Source: Toxorhynchites rutilus septentrionalis (taxonomy: Eukaryota; Arthropoda; Insecta; Diptera; Culicidae). Taken from it: DNA of 64,000 bases. Of this stretch, positions 23,306 to 33,837 are shown one piece after another (positions within the stretch are counted from its first letter, which is position 1; each line of letters starts with the position of its first letter). Under the pieces are notes generated by a model. That model saw nothing but the letters and a program-made list of their open reading frames with translations. It had not been told where the DNA came from and ran no database searches. A program made the position numbers and the translations under genes. The stretch covers positions 66,228,593 through 66,292,592 of the forward strand of contig NC_073744.1 in assembly GCF_029784135.1 (NCBI RefSeq), written 5' to 3'.

Positions 23306-24127
23306 CATCTTTAGTGGAAAAAGTTTCGCTACTGGAAAGCGAAACCAAATCACATGCAAGATTTCAGAACGTCTTTTACATTATTGGTGACTAAATAAAC
23401 GAAATAAACTCTATCTATTAATCTCAACAACCTCGAACAGAGTAGCACTGCTTCATTATGATCAAGATTAGCGCAAATGCAATACTAGTTGAAAGCAGTT
23501 TTGCGACTGGCATGCGAGCCCAAATAAATTAATAATTTAATAATGAATTCCTTGCTTGAGACTTTAAACTTCTTCAGCTCATTCGTCTCTAACCTTCAAA
23601 AGGACCCTTGGAAAACTTTACATATCCATAATATTACTCCTCACCCATTGCCTTGAGTAAGGCATTCGATCCCTCGCCGTCCAGCTCGCCCAGCAACGAC
23701 GTTCTTCAGTCAATTTCCTCACGAGGAATGAAAATTTGCCTCAGCGAGATCCACTGTTTATACTTAAGGCAAATATTCCCCTTTCTTCTTCTTTTTTTCC
23801 TTTGTTCACGGAGACTTTACATCTTACGATTTCCCCTTCGTTGCTCGTCGATAAGTTGCTCGTTATTGATAGCTCTGTTCGGGACAGAACAAATGTATGA
23901 GGGAACGGGAATGCTTCCAATTTTCATCAATTTAAACCACATACAGACTATAGGATTGTAATGTATAGCATATCATATCATATCTCAGGGCATTTCCGAT
24001 TCGTTTGGTATGTAAATCGCCAAAATCCGTTCGCGGCAAAAATAGTTATTAACGTTAACTTTATTTCATAAAAACGTGACCTGTTTTCTGATTTGGCACC
24101 CTTAATGAAAGACGTAGTTCTACGTCA

Positions 24128-24980
24128 AAAACGAAGAAACTTACCGGCACTCCTTTTAGATAGTTTTCTTCGGAGGTCCAAACAACCCGAAATTCCCCTA
24201 ATTTGATTTGATGATGACCAGTTGGGCGAGCAAGGTTGGGAGACGATAACCTCTCCGCCGACTGAGTGGGTACTTGTGTTCTCCAGACTTTTTCTTGTGC
24301 CTTGGCGCAAGAGGAGCAAATGATAAAAACCAAAGTTGGTTCGGATCAGACCACTTGGTACGGGGCGTGCTTTTTGTGTTTCCATTCTTCGTCCGTCCGG
24401 AGGCAACTTTTACTTTCCGCTGGAGAGATTTATATAAGAGTTCTCCTAATCTCGAGTGCGATTACGTTGAGTTGGCTTTCTTCAGGACCACCGGCTGGAT
24501 CGGTGCGTTTAATAGCTGTCCCAAATGATCGCTTGCGTCAAAGTTTCATTGTTGCTTCGTTGCAAATACCAAATTAATTGGACGTCATTTCAGTGCATGT
24601 GAAGGTGGTTATTCGCGCTGATTGATTGGAAAAATTAAATGGGTAAATTTGGGATAAGAGGATGAAGCTCATCACTTGAATTGGTGTACGCAAATGGGAC
24701 CTTACCTTGCACGAAGCTCTCTCATGCTAAGTTCTTTGTGTGGAAAATTTATGTATTTCTTCTAATTCAAATACGGAGAAACAAATACGTTTTATATGGC
24801 AGTAGTCTTATTGGACCACCATATTTCAAAGTGTTGAAAAGATACTTTGGGTCTCTGTTTTCACACTTCTCTACACTCATGAAACATACCGATTAGTAGA
24901 AAACATAGTTAAAGAGTTGTAATATACATTTCAATTTCGAAGTCACTTAAAACGAAGAATTTTGTATCATAAATGGCCCT
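24128..24980. other. No confirmed gene
   Basis: GC-richer than its surroundings at 24170-24520. Plus-strand TTTATATAAGAG at ~24429 resembles a TATA box, and on the minus strand GTGCCGGTAAGTTTC at ~24154-24140 resembles a splice donor after a short open frame. Neither is backed by a recognisable protein. Confidence 0.35.
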
Positions 24981-24994
24981 TGCAATTTAGTGAT

Positions 24995-25274
24995 TTTTTT
25001 TTTTTTTTTTTTATCTTCGCTTATTTTTCGTCGGCCTATTTCCGCCACTTTAGTGCCAATCACCGACATCAGGGAGGCGACTCCACCTGTTCCTACCTAT
25101 CAGACTCAACAACTCATGAGCCGGGCCAACTTCTTTTACTTCCGCTCCGAAGGAAGACGTAACCAGAGATTTTTCGCCTCAGAAAATCCCAACGACGCCA
25201 GCTGGGATTGAACCCAGGCCGATCGGATTGTGAGGCTGTTACGCTAACCATACAACCACTGGCGCCGTCTACAA
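24995..25274 (-). mobile_element. tRNA-derived SINE with poly(A) (family S2)
   Basis: On the minus strand a tRNA-like head starts near 25267 (GGCGCCAGTGGTTGTATGGT), with a clear B box GGTTCAATCCC (~25208). A ~170 bp body and an A tail follow, seen as T(20) at 24995-25012. CAATTTAGTGAT flanks it at 24983-24994 and 25275-25286, a perfect 12 bp target duplication. It is a SINE, not a tRNA gene, because the tRNA-like part is fused to a body and a poly(A) tail. Confidence 0.85.
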
Positions 25275-25282
25275 CAATTTAG

Positions 25283-25303
25283 TGATGATGATGATGATGA
25301 TGA
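25283..25303 (+). repeat. GAT microsatellite
   Basis: GATGATGATGATGATGATGA directly beside the SINE target duplication. Confidence 0.9.
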
Positions 25304-25678
25304 CCCACCTCATGCTCCTACAAGGGTTTGAACAGGTCGATTTGTCCTATAGATAATATTAATATTTACATGAAAATTCAGATACCAGCATCATAAAACA
25401 ATAGCAAAAATGAACTGACTCTGTTGCAGGCATGAATTTTTATTAGTCGAACATTAGAAATAGGCAAAAGCTGTAAAAAACTATGGTTTTGTCCATATCG
25501 ACATTGACATAATTTTAGTCTCAACTTCAGCCCAAAAGATGCATGTCAAGAAAATTTCCAACCCGGGAAGATCCTTGTCTGATTGGGAATTGAACCCAAT
25601 ATCTAAAAGTGTCAACTTAGAACATAACAGAGATCTGACACAGTTTAGAAATACTCGATGTAACCATCTGTTAAAAAT

Positions 25679-26228
25679 TGTGGTCTTCGTAGCCTAATTG
25701 GTTGCGTGTCCGCTACTAAGCGAACGATCATGAGCTAATAACTCAGGGCCCCTCAACTGACCATCTTTGTGTGTTATTCTAGCTACTACGTCCACGCAAC
25801 AATCATCATGTGTCGGTAATCCCAGTCCCTTACCGCTCACATTACGATCTGCTGCATCGGTAATTGGTGCTAATTCTAACACAGCAATGGAAGCCTCATA
25901 TTAGCATTCCCGTTGTGAACAGTCCAACTGTGAACATTCGAACAATAGGAATATTCTAACGCCGAAAAAAGGCGGCATGTGTTGTGTATCGATAGAAATG
26001 GAATACTCGGCATGTGTTGTGTATCGATAGAATTGGAATATTCTTAGGCCTAAACAGCTACTGTGTTATACATAAAAAAAAACAAATGTTTATCGATGGA
26101 TAGGAATCTTAAGCCTAAATGATATACAACAATAGTTATCTTAACATAAAAAAATGTATACGAATAAATTCGGCTCTGTGACAGTTGAATTGCTAAATGA
26201 GCCTAATAAACGGATGGGATAAAAAAAA
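25679..26228 (+). mobile_element. tRNA-derived SINE (family S1, copy 2)
   Basis: Near-identical to the SINE at 9405-9920 from GGTCTTCGTAGCC onward. It carries a ~35 bp internal tandem duplication (GGCATGTGTTGTGTATCGAT twice, 25974-26030). ATCTGTTAAAAAT flanks it at 25666-25678 and 26229-26241, a perfect 13 bp target duplication of LINE-driven insertion. Confidence 0.88.
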
Positions 26229-26241
26229 ATCTGTTAAAAAT

Positions 26242-28065
26242 ATAGTTTGTTTTTAGGAGGTCTTCCCCTTTTCTTATGCTGGTTTATTTTTTCAGAGAGC
26301 ATCCAATGTCATCACCAAAGACTGTTCTAGGAGGATTTGCGTTCATGTCCCGGATAAATACACCCGAAGGAACCAGTTATTAAGTCATCACGTTCCATCA
26401 TTGCCAACAAACTGCACAAAAAAGGACCTGTTTTCATGCACTGTTCGCAGTGCACACAACACACCCAGCGAGTTGGTTTGGATCCAGGCATGGTGGCAAT
26501 AAAGGTAAAAATTCAATTCACTTTTTCCCCGGAAACACCCTGCGGCACATTTATTTTACTTTTTTAACCATTACCTTATTGTTCGCATGATGTAATCAAC
26601 CGAACCACCCGGACATGTTGTCGTGAGAAAAATTCATCTCGCTCTTCCTCGTCTCGCGGTTCGGATTTCATAAATAAGTGGGTATTGCGCTTCAGGTTTT
26701 ATTATTATTCCCTCATACGAGTCTCGTTGAGTAATCACGAAATTTCCCTGATATGACTTCGTGCTCCGATGAAAGCCTCCGTCGGCAGAAAGTTTAATTT
26801 TGACGTGGATGACTCTTCACGATAAAAATGGTTGGCGGGCGTATGTTTCTTTCCTCGTCAACCTGTAACATTAATATGAGTGCCTCGTAATGCCTTTCAT
26901 GTTGAGTGGCAGAGAAAAAAAAACATCTCAAAAGCCCTTCCTGTGATCATCCCGCCAATGATATTACAATGTAGAAGGTTAACAACAGTTTGCAGATATT
27001 CGAGCTGCAGGAAGAGTATCCATTGTGGGGTCTTGAATGATACGATTCGGGTCACAAATGTTTGAGTCAGGAATTGAATGGAATAGCAATATTCCAAACA
27101 TTGGATTTGATTAGACTCGGATGGGGAAAAAATTGAGATTTGATTTCGTTTCAAAGAGTCTGAAATGTGAAGTTGATTGAGTTTTTCCCATTTGAATGGA
27201 TGCCTCTCTGCGAGTGAATGTGTGTTCTAAATTAACATTGGTTTTGAGGGAATTAATATCTTGGCTGCAATGAGCACAATATCTGGGAGCGGCTGGAAAC
27301 GATAAGCTCGAAATGTAGACAACTGAACAAAGTGATTGTAAAAAATTAAACATCATCATAAATCATATCGGATACTCTCACTCAAACTTCCCGAAGCAAT
27401 TCATGGCTTCATCACTGTCCTCAGCAGCAATGCAATCGTGGCCTTAATGTTTACTTTCATCGATTGTAAGCAGTTGAAAGACCTCACCCTTTCGAACTAG
27501 TGAAGAGCTACTTCACTTTGCGCTGTCGAGCTGCGACATGAAAGCAATTGCCGCGGTGAAAAGATCAGTTCAGAGATCAGGTGATTTGTACCGATCTTTA
27601 TTTGTTATGCTCTGGGATAGGCGGAATCATTTGAAGCTATTGGAAGACATAATGAGCTTGGGTGATAATGAAGGAAGGGAAAATTTGCGTAGGCCGTTGC
27701 GTGGTGATGCTGAAACTTGAGGAACTTAAGTTGTCATACATTTATTGACATCCTGAATGTTTATTTAAAGATTATGAGCATAGTTCGCGTGTGAATTGAA
27801 AACAAAACCAGGCTGGGTTGTTTGAGCACTGCGATAGTGAACGCAACTATGCGAAATAATATAGTTTGAACACAAGAAAACTCGCACACAGAAGAGTAAC
27901 ATTATATATTTTGTTTTTTTTTTTCTTCTTCTCAGTATACTGCCGGTCTGCGTATAGTTGTCCCATATTCGAAAGTGAACAAATGAGTAAAACGCAATCA
28001 AAGTCATATTTGTCTACCAGAAGCTTTGAGCATTTGTGTTTAGCAATACACCGGGTTTTTTATAA
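26242..28065. other. Unique-looking region, no gene found
   Basis: No transposon signature was recognised here, making it one of the longer stretches that could be host DNA. The open frames at 26880-27065 and 27538-27720 are short and lack motifs or splice context. Confidence 0.45.
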
Positions 28066-28069
28066 GCAT

Positions 28070-29020
28070 TCAATTATTGCACCTATACTATGTTATATCT
28101 CGAACAATTTTCTGCAAGGGAGTGAAATGACCGTTCTAAATTTAAAATCCATCGATGTGAACTTTCTTCGCTTTCATTCGTTGAAGAACGATTTCTCATG
28201 TTTCGGGCCACTTTCCCAATTTTTTCATTGACATTTCTCGTGACAAACCTTCCACAAAATTTCGCCAATATGCACGTTTTTTCCCTTTGATCAAATTTTT
28301 AAATTGATTTTCAAGGGCTAAATACGTTTGAATTGTCAATTGTTCCATGTTTCCGAAAAGTTTCAAATGCATTCGCTTACATAAAGCTTGGAACACTAGC
28401 TATCCCACCATGGATTAAGAGGCGTTCGATGAATAGTGGAACCCGAGATGGATTTCGTTTGAGCTGTCATAGAACAAACGAGAAAGAAAGTTATACTCCT
28501 CCAATTGAGGTAAACCATCTCTGGAATTGATGACAAGAGCAATCGCGTCCGCATATTTTTTCCAGTCAATGTGTTTTGTGAGGCATATTCCATGTTTAAA
28601 GATTTAGAAAAATTCCACCCAGTGGTGATGGAAATTTAGATTGGCAAGTGATCACTACCATTGGGACAACCTGGTTGGGTTGTCTTCGTACTGTTCCTCT
28701 CAGGCGGTTCCGTGAGAGAGTGGCTCAGGAAAAAGTTAGCACATGTCAGAAAGGTAGACGGTCAATTCGAAAAAAAATGAGTGGCACTTATTGATCCTTA
28801 AGAGCACCCCTCCGTATCTGTCACCACGGTCTAAGCGTATAATATTAAAATTGGGAAAAAAGATGTCATTTCGCGAAGAAAGTCACGTTTCAGACAGAGC
28901 AAAAACATCATAATTAATGTTATTAATCAAAAATTTGAACGTATCCAATTTAGGGATAAGACTATGACAATTCCACTGTAAAACAGTAATATCTCCGACC
29001 TCTCTATTTAAATTAGCCAT
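28070..29020 (-). pseudogene. I-clade LINE ORF2, N-terminal part (APE endonuclease start)
   Basis: From the minus-strand ATG at 29020 the frame gives VGDITVLQWNCHSLIPKL, INNINYDVFALSET (family SETWL; here the Trp is a stop) and IIRLDRGDRYGGVLL, the start of an apurinic-type endonuclease. A deletion of several hundred codons follows. Then comes a segment matching the linker before reverse transcriptase in the 44 kb LINE: GLPQLEEYNFLSRL, WRNFVEGLSREMSM and KVARNMRNRSSTNESEES. The RT itself is absent. Many stops and frameshifts are present. Confidence 0.82.
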
Positions 29021-29048
29021 CGAGGGAGATAATCATTGCAAGGAGGGG

Positions 29049-29850
29049 TCATGTTTGCATCAGTTGTTGCAAAAGTATCTCTATTATTGGAAGCATCGTG
29101 GTGATAATGGTTCTGGTGGAGTCAGAAACATTAAAACACGTGAAGATTTGATCCACAATATTGGACAAATTTATAAAACCCGATTGGGAAATTGAACTTG
29201 ACGGAAAAACAGGGACAGTTGGGGTTTTTGGTGTCCTCTCGAGTGTTGGGTCGTTCGAAGATGAACTGTTCCCACGGCAGCCAGGAGGAACCTGATTTTG
29301 CTTGTCCACTGCACTCGATATTTTAGACAAGCTAACAGAGGGTATCACCGATGGGACTTGCTGTTGATTTTTGGGAGTGGACACAACGGTGTGTCCTTGT
29401 TAGCAGTGTCCGCTTCCATTTCGTCAACTGGCAACGTGGAGAAGTTATTGTGTGTGGAGATTGGTTGTTGTTGTTGTTGGGCCAATGGAGAAGCGTTTTT
29501 GTTTCTCCCAGCGACTCTTGTACGTGTAAGGGTTCCCCGCAATATGGACACTTATGCTCAGTCGCACTGCAGGATTCGCCCACATGTTGCTCTCCGCAAA
29601 TGGCACAGCGCTCCTTGTTGGCGCAATGAACTGTTGTGTGACAAACTGTATTGTTGGGCAAAGCATGGGCTTTGACACGAAGAGTCGCACCGGTAGCCTT
29701 AGTTTTCAACCATGACAAAGTCCGGGAGAACGGAGCCAGCAAAAGTGACTCGGAACGAGTCGGACGGTTTTTCCTCCTTCATTGGAGACTTTTCCGAGTT
29801 GGCGACACCCCAAAACTTTGACTTCAATCGAATGTAGTCTTAACAATTTG
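29049..29850 (-). pseudogene. I-clade LINE ORF1 (gag-like, zinc knuckles)
   Basis: The minus-strand frame from ~29850 reads FWGVANSEKSPMKEEKPSDS, then RVTFAGSVLPDFVMVEN; after a frameshift it reaches the zinc-knuckle region. CAICGEQHVGESC (~29610) is a canonical CX2CX3HX4C knuckle, flanked by an eroded one before it and by CPYCGEPLH after. The C-terminal part is rich in Ser, Pro and Gln and ends ILLQQLMQT at 29049. ORF2 begins 29 bp downstream, the usual close spacing for this LINE class. ORF1 proteins bind LINE RNA. The N-terminus is missing. Confidence 0.82.
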
Positions 29851-30167
29851 CCCATTCCTTCACTTATTATTTATTCGCAGGTCAGACCCGTTTCAGTTCC
29901 GACAAGGAATTTATGAGGAATTAATGAATTTTGTTATCATAATTATTGATTGTATTTGTTTTTTTTTTATAGTTTACATGATCTCGGGACCAAGGGCGCT
30001 ATATATTTTTTATATTTTCTCTGAAAAGCTGAGGTTTTTCACACAACATATCCAAAAATCAGAGAGGTAATTTTTTCATATTTGAGCTCCGATTTTTCAA
30101 AGTTAACCGATGGTCCGAAAAATTATTTTTTTCCCTTTTTTCGAAATGCTAAATTCGTAACTTCGAG

Positions 30168-30313
30168 GAGGCGATCTGGCGTGGTGGTAACATCGAACCT
30201 CTCACGCTAAAGGTCACGAGTTCAATTCTCACTCCCGTCATTCTTCCAAAAAAATGGAATTAAAAGTAAAGAACCAGTCAAAACTGTTGAATGTCACTAT
30301 AATAGAAAAAAAA
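30168..30313 (+). mobile_element. tRNA-derived SINE (family S3)
   Basis: GATCTGGCGTGGTGGTAACA carries an A-box-like stretch, and ACGAGTTCAATTCTCACTCC a B box. A short body follows, ending CACTATAATAG and an A tail. It interrupts the foldback unit between CGTAACTT and TTTTGAAATATTAGACCG. Confidence 0.7.
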
Positions 30314-30539
30314 TCATAGCTTTTGAAATATTAGACCGATTGCGATGATGGACATTTCGAATTGAAGCCAATGAGCCAGTTCACTCAAAAAATATTACAT
30401 ATGCAAAAAGAATTGGATTTTGTTTTCATAATTATTGATTGTATTTGTTTTTTTTAGTTAACATGGTTTCTGAACCTAGAGCGCTGTGTTTTGTTATATT
30501 TTCTCTTGAAAGCTGATGTTTTTTTTACATAACATATCC

Positions 30540-31049
30540 TGTTGATCTGAAATCAACAGGACGGGAAGGGTGAATTCCGCAACTATTATACTCCGGGAAG
30601 GAAACACGGAATTTGGTGTTGCATGATGAAGATATTATAATTTTCCTATTCGATACATATAATTTGTTCAATAGCAGTTCCATTGTATTATTTGATTAAA
30701 CTTACGTTTAATCCCTTTCATGTACTCCTAATCCTGCTGTGTATGTGTTACCAGTTCAGTAGCATCCTATTCTATAGTTAATCCATTACAATCCATTAAT
30801 TCTAATTATTATGATAAGAAACTAATTAGAGTAAATAACTTGGTTAATCGATGTTTATGTTAATCAAAAAAATCCACTTCATTTTTCTCAACTGTTCTTT
30901 CGAATCTTTTGCACAAGAATGATTATAATGTCTAATTTTTCAACAGTTTACACGTTCGTATGGCTACCTGCTATATCTATTTATTGTGTGTGATCATCCT
31001 ATGTTTGCTGTGTTTCGCGAGCGCGCTTGCAGCCATGGGGCTGCTAACA
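30540..31049. mobile_element. Solo LTR, 510 bp
   Basis: It begins TGTTGATCTG, ends GGGGCTGCTAACA, and is flanked by TATCC on both sides (30535-30539 and 31050-31054). TGTT...AACA ends with a 5 bp target duplication are the mark of an LTR retrotransposon reduced to one LTR by recombination. BEL/Pao or Gypsy type cannot be told apart without the internal region. It lies inside a foldback unit: ACATAACATATCC before it continues as AAAAATCAG after it. Confidence 0.82.
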
Positions 31050-31121
31050 TATCCAAAAATCAGGGGGTATTGAGTTTCGTTTTAAATTGATGATTTTTCA
31101 AAGTAAATATGTTTTAATTCT

Positions 31122-31392
31122 TCTCCTTCGTAAATGGCTCTAACGTTCCTAGAGGAACTTCGCCGTCTCAACGTAGTATTACTCGTGTCTTTTTTATTAG
31201 TACTTAGTTGAGATTTCTATGCCAAATAACACCCCTTGAATGCATTCTGAGTGGCAAGCTCTAGAATACGCGTGACCACAGTGCAAGTCGGAAGAAATTT
31301 CTCCGACGAAAAATTCCCCCGACCAGAACGGGAATCGAACCCGAATCCCCGGCATGATAATGTGTGACGCGCTCGGCCACGGGAGCACACGC
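31122..31392 (-). mobile_element. tRNA-derived SINE (family S4)
   Basis: On the minus strand the head TGCTCCCGTGGCCGAGCGCG (from ~31388) carries an A box, and GGGTTCGATTCCCG (~31344-31330) a perfect B box. The body continues through GGAGAAATTTCTTCCGACTT and AACTAAGTACTAATAAAAAA to CGTTAGAGCCATTTACGAAG near 31125. The D-arm part is shortened relative to a tRNA. It resembles in layout the Feilai class of mosquito SINEs; that comparison is from memory. Confidence 0.75.
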
Positions 31393-31964
31393 GGGAGAGA
31401 TGTTTTGGTTGCGGTAGCTTGATGAGCAGAAAATAAGAACATGGAGAATCCAATTGATATGTCGATCGGTACAATGGTCTAGTAGTTCAGAAGATATGAA
31501 TTTAAAAAAAAACATTTTTGGAAAAAAAGGGGTAAATTTTATTTTTTGAGCCATCGGTGAACTTTGAAAAATCATAACTAAAAAACAAAAAAAAACACCT
31601 CTGATTCTTGGATACGTTATGTAAAAAAACCTCAGCATTCAAGCAAAAATAAAAAAATAAGGCACCCTTGGTCCCGAGACCAATTAAACTATAAAAAACA
31701 AATACAATCAATAATTATAAACACAAAATCAAAGTTTTTTACAAGTGTAATATTTTTTTCAAAGATAGAGCTCATTAACTTCAATTTTAGATGACGACCA
31801 TTTGGATCGGTTATGTAGTTTGAAGGTAATGAATTTTTGAAAAAAAAGCCATTTTTGGAAAAAGGGGAAACGCAGAAAATTACTATTAACTTTGTCGGAG
31901 CGCTATGATACGATTTTCTCGGTTCGATATCCAAAGCGCAGTGAATAAAATCCGTTCTACCTTG

Positions 31965-32326
31965 TTTCTTTTTGAGAAGCTTTGAAGCAACTTTGCAGTT
32001 AATTTGCCTCTAGTCCTAGAAAGAGCCATTGGGTGTCAAAGAGATTTGGTGGTTGTTAAATCCGGCTCTGGTAATTCGGCAATTAGTATAACATCAGATG
32101 ACTCCTGAATGAGAAAAGAAAGAAATGTTGTCTGCTGAAACGAGTAAGAAAATCGATTAATTATGTTCTTAAACAATTTGCTGAAACGACTGAAATGAAT
32201 TAGTTAAATACAGAAGTGAAATACATGGATTGAATTGTAATTGATATAAATTGAAGTAATAGGTAGATTAAAATAGAAATGAAGTAAGAATGATTTTTTT
32301 TATTATAATAATTTTTTGACGTAGGA
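31965..32326. other. No gene found
   Basis: AT-rich spacer between the foldback cluster and the histone-bearing element. Confidence 0.4.
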
Positions 32327-32829
32327 CTACGTCTAAACGGAAGATATAGGGGGTGAAATGGAAATCTAGGCACTGAACAAGTAGGAAAAAATGCAAGATT
32401 TGGAACGCTTATAACTCGAGCATTTCTCAATAGATCGCAAAGGTTTTTGCATCAATTGATAGGAAATATATCTACGTATCTATCATTACGAATAACATTT
32501 CATTTTTCTTGAGATAAATAATTGAATAATTGTGAAATATCAAGCATTGTCAAAATGCACTATGTGCCCATTTTTGAAAGGTCCATTTTGTGCTCCTCAA
32601 ATCGTACCGACCAAAACGGGCAAATCAAATCGTACCGACCAAACGGGCAACGGGCAGCAGCGAAATAGAATGAAGCACGATTGGAAAGGAAAAAGAAAAA
32701 AATGAACGAAACATTGGTCGCAGTCTCACACATGCGTAATTCTCGAGCGAGCCAGACGATCATTCTCATCCAAACCGTACACCACATCGTTTCGCATCAC
32801 ATCACATCAACAAACTAACACAAGCAGCC

Positions 32830-33240
32830 ATGTCTGGACATGGTAAAGGAGGAAAAGTGAAGGGAAAGGCAAAATCCCGCTCGAACCGTGTTGGACTGCA
32901 GTTTCCCGTAGGTGTATTCGCCAATTGCTCCGCAAGGGTAGCTAGGCCGAGCGCGTTATTACCAGTGCACCAGTCCACCTAGCCGCCGTTATAGAGTTTC
33001 GGCTGCCGAAGTGATCGAGTTGGCTGGCAAAACTGCTCGCGCTTTGGTTCGGTGGACATCAAGACAACAACAGGCAGACGCAAACGCAATCGCAAAACGG
33101 CAGCAGGTAGCAGAAGAAAAAAGTTTGTTCTTTATACAAACTGCTTTGGTGACAAATCCAGAACAATGCAGCATCGAGGGCGTTCGAAATGGATTTTTTC
33201 AAAACCACGAGTACTAAGTTTTCTAAATTGGAACCATTCC
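32830..33240 (+). pseudogene. H2A: Histone H2A, decayed
   Basis: The ATG at 32830 opens [20 protein letters not shown] followed by VGLQFPVG, the H2A N-terminal tail and start of the fold. The family has MSGRGKGG; the H is a change. One base is lost after FPVG (~32915). In the shifted frame [10 protein letters not shown], a stop, AERV and [10 protein letters not shown] follow. Another shift restores AEVIELAGKTAR (~33005-33040), H2A residues ~62-75. Beyond that the code is not recognisable, but ATG-to-stem-loop spacing (420 bp) fits a full 124-codon H2A. The 5' flank ends CATCACATCAACAAACTAAC and CAAGCAGCC before the ATG. Confidence 0.9.
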
Positions 33241-33249
33241 ATAAAACAA

Positions 33250-33265
33250 GGCGCTTTTCAGGGCC
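33250..33265 (+). terminator. Histone 3' stem-loop (one mismatch) with downstream element
   Basis: GGCGCTTTTCAGGGCC is the replication-dependent histone 3' hairpin (six-pair stem, TTTC loop) with one G-G mismatch. The purine-rich AAAAAAGAG at 33278-33286 fits the histone downstream element that pairs with U7 snRNA. It is placed as expected for the H2A pseudogene. The mismatch probably weakens stem-loop-binding protein recognition. Confidence 0.85.
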
Positions 33266-33821
33266 ATTAAACCTTCCAAAAAAGAGTTTACGAAATACAG
33301 TTCAATGCTTTCTAAAACAATATCCAAAATAATAATAAAACACAAATTGATTTTTTCATAATTTGTTTGCCAGGATATGATGAGTATGTGAATTTGGCAG
33401 TTGTTCTGAGCTTATTGATTTTCACCAATTCTTAAATTGCTTCTAGATTGAAAGTACAGTAATTTACACTTATCTCGATATTTAGCTAATTGGACGGACC
33501 TGTGATGCGACATATTTAGTTGGACATTTTTGTAAACATAGAGTTCGGGGTCCAAATTATGACCCCACATTGAAAGTCGACACTGTACCACTGTCATCAC
33601 AAATGTTCAATTACAGGTTAAAATTACCTCCAATCCGACACTGAGTGGTGATAATGCGACGTGCCATTGAATGTAATTTACTGAACAACATGTCACAAGC
33701 TGGATGGGAAGAAATTTTCCAACTGTGAAAGCTGTGGCGAGTGGCAAACGCAATAGCTAAACAGGAAGGTTTAACCGAACAAGATAGGAATATCGAGTGA
33801 TAACAAAAACACAACACCAAA

Positions 33822-33837
33822 GGTTCTTTTCAGAACC
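33822..33837 (+). terminator. Second histone 3' stem-loop, perfect
   Basis: GGTTCTTTTCAGAACC forms a perfect six-pair stem with the TTTC loop and has the CCAAA lead-in typical of histone 3' ends. ATTAAGAG at ~33851 could be its downstream element. The gene that should precede it is not recognisable at 33690-33815, so which histone it served is unknown. Confidence 0.8.

Larger units (their letters stand above)
22138..24127 (-). mobile_element. TGACGTAG-family TIR element, copy 2 (inverted)
   Basis: The left boundary has GGAGGTAGTGTTCATGACAC then TGACGTAGAACTACG (22138-22183); the right boundary is GACGTAGTTCTACGTCA (24111-24127). The sequence runs antiparallel to copy 1 with high similarity, including the reversed TATA region (23757-23762). 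It retains ~250 bp that copy 1 has lost, with a monomer array and the module. Copies 1 and 2 therefore form a large inverted pair ~14 kb apart. No transposase is seen. Confidence 0.7.
29880..31960. repeat. Foldback-type repeat cluster
   Basis: The unit ATTATTGATTGTATTTG...CTCGGGACCAAGGGCGC...TTTTCAAAGTTAACCGATGG occurs in direct order at ~29940-30410 and ~30410-31115. It then occurs inverted at ~31445-31735 (CCATCGGTGAACTTTGAAAA, GCACCCTTGGTCCCGAGACC, CAATCAATAATTA). Related arms bound the element at 43.67-48.04 kb. The units are AT-rich and non-coding. Two SINEs and a solo LTR have inserted here. Confidence 0.65.

Noticed and set aside
23653..23961. 102-codon frame shared by copies 1 and 2
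   Set aside because: It runs antisense to the conserved TATA block and is retained simply because the two DNA copies are near-identical; copy 3 breaks it.
25190..25267. tRNA gene candidate on the minus strand
   Set aside because: The tRNA-like part is fused to a body with a poly(A) tail and framed by a 12 bp duplication, which makes it a SINE.
29298..29675. Plus-strand frames over the LINE ORF1
   Set aside because: They are shadows of the minus-strand gag-like frame, whose zinc knuckles are recognisable.
31328..31390. tRNA gene candidate with perfect B box
   Set aside because: The D-arm region is shortened and the body continues as a repeat; it is a SINE head.
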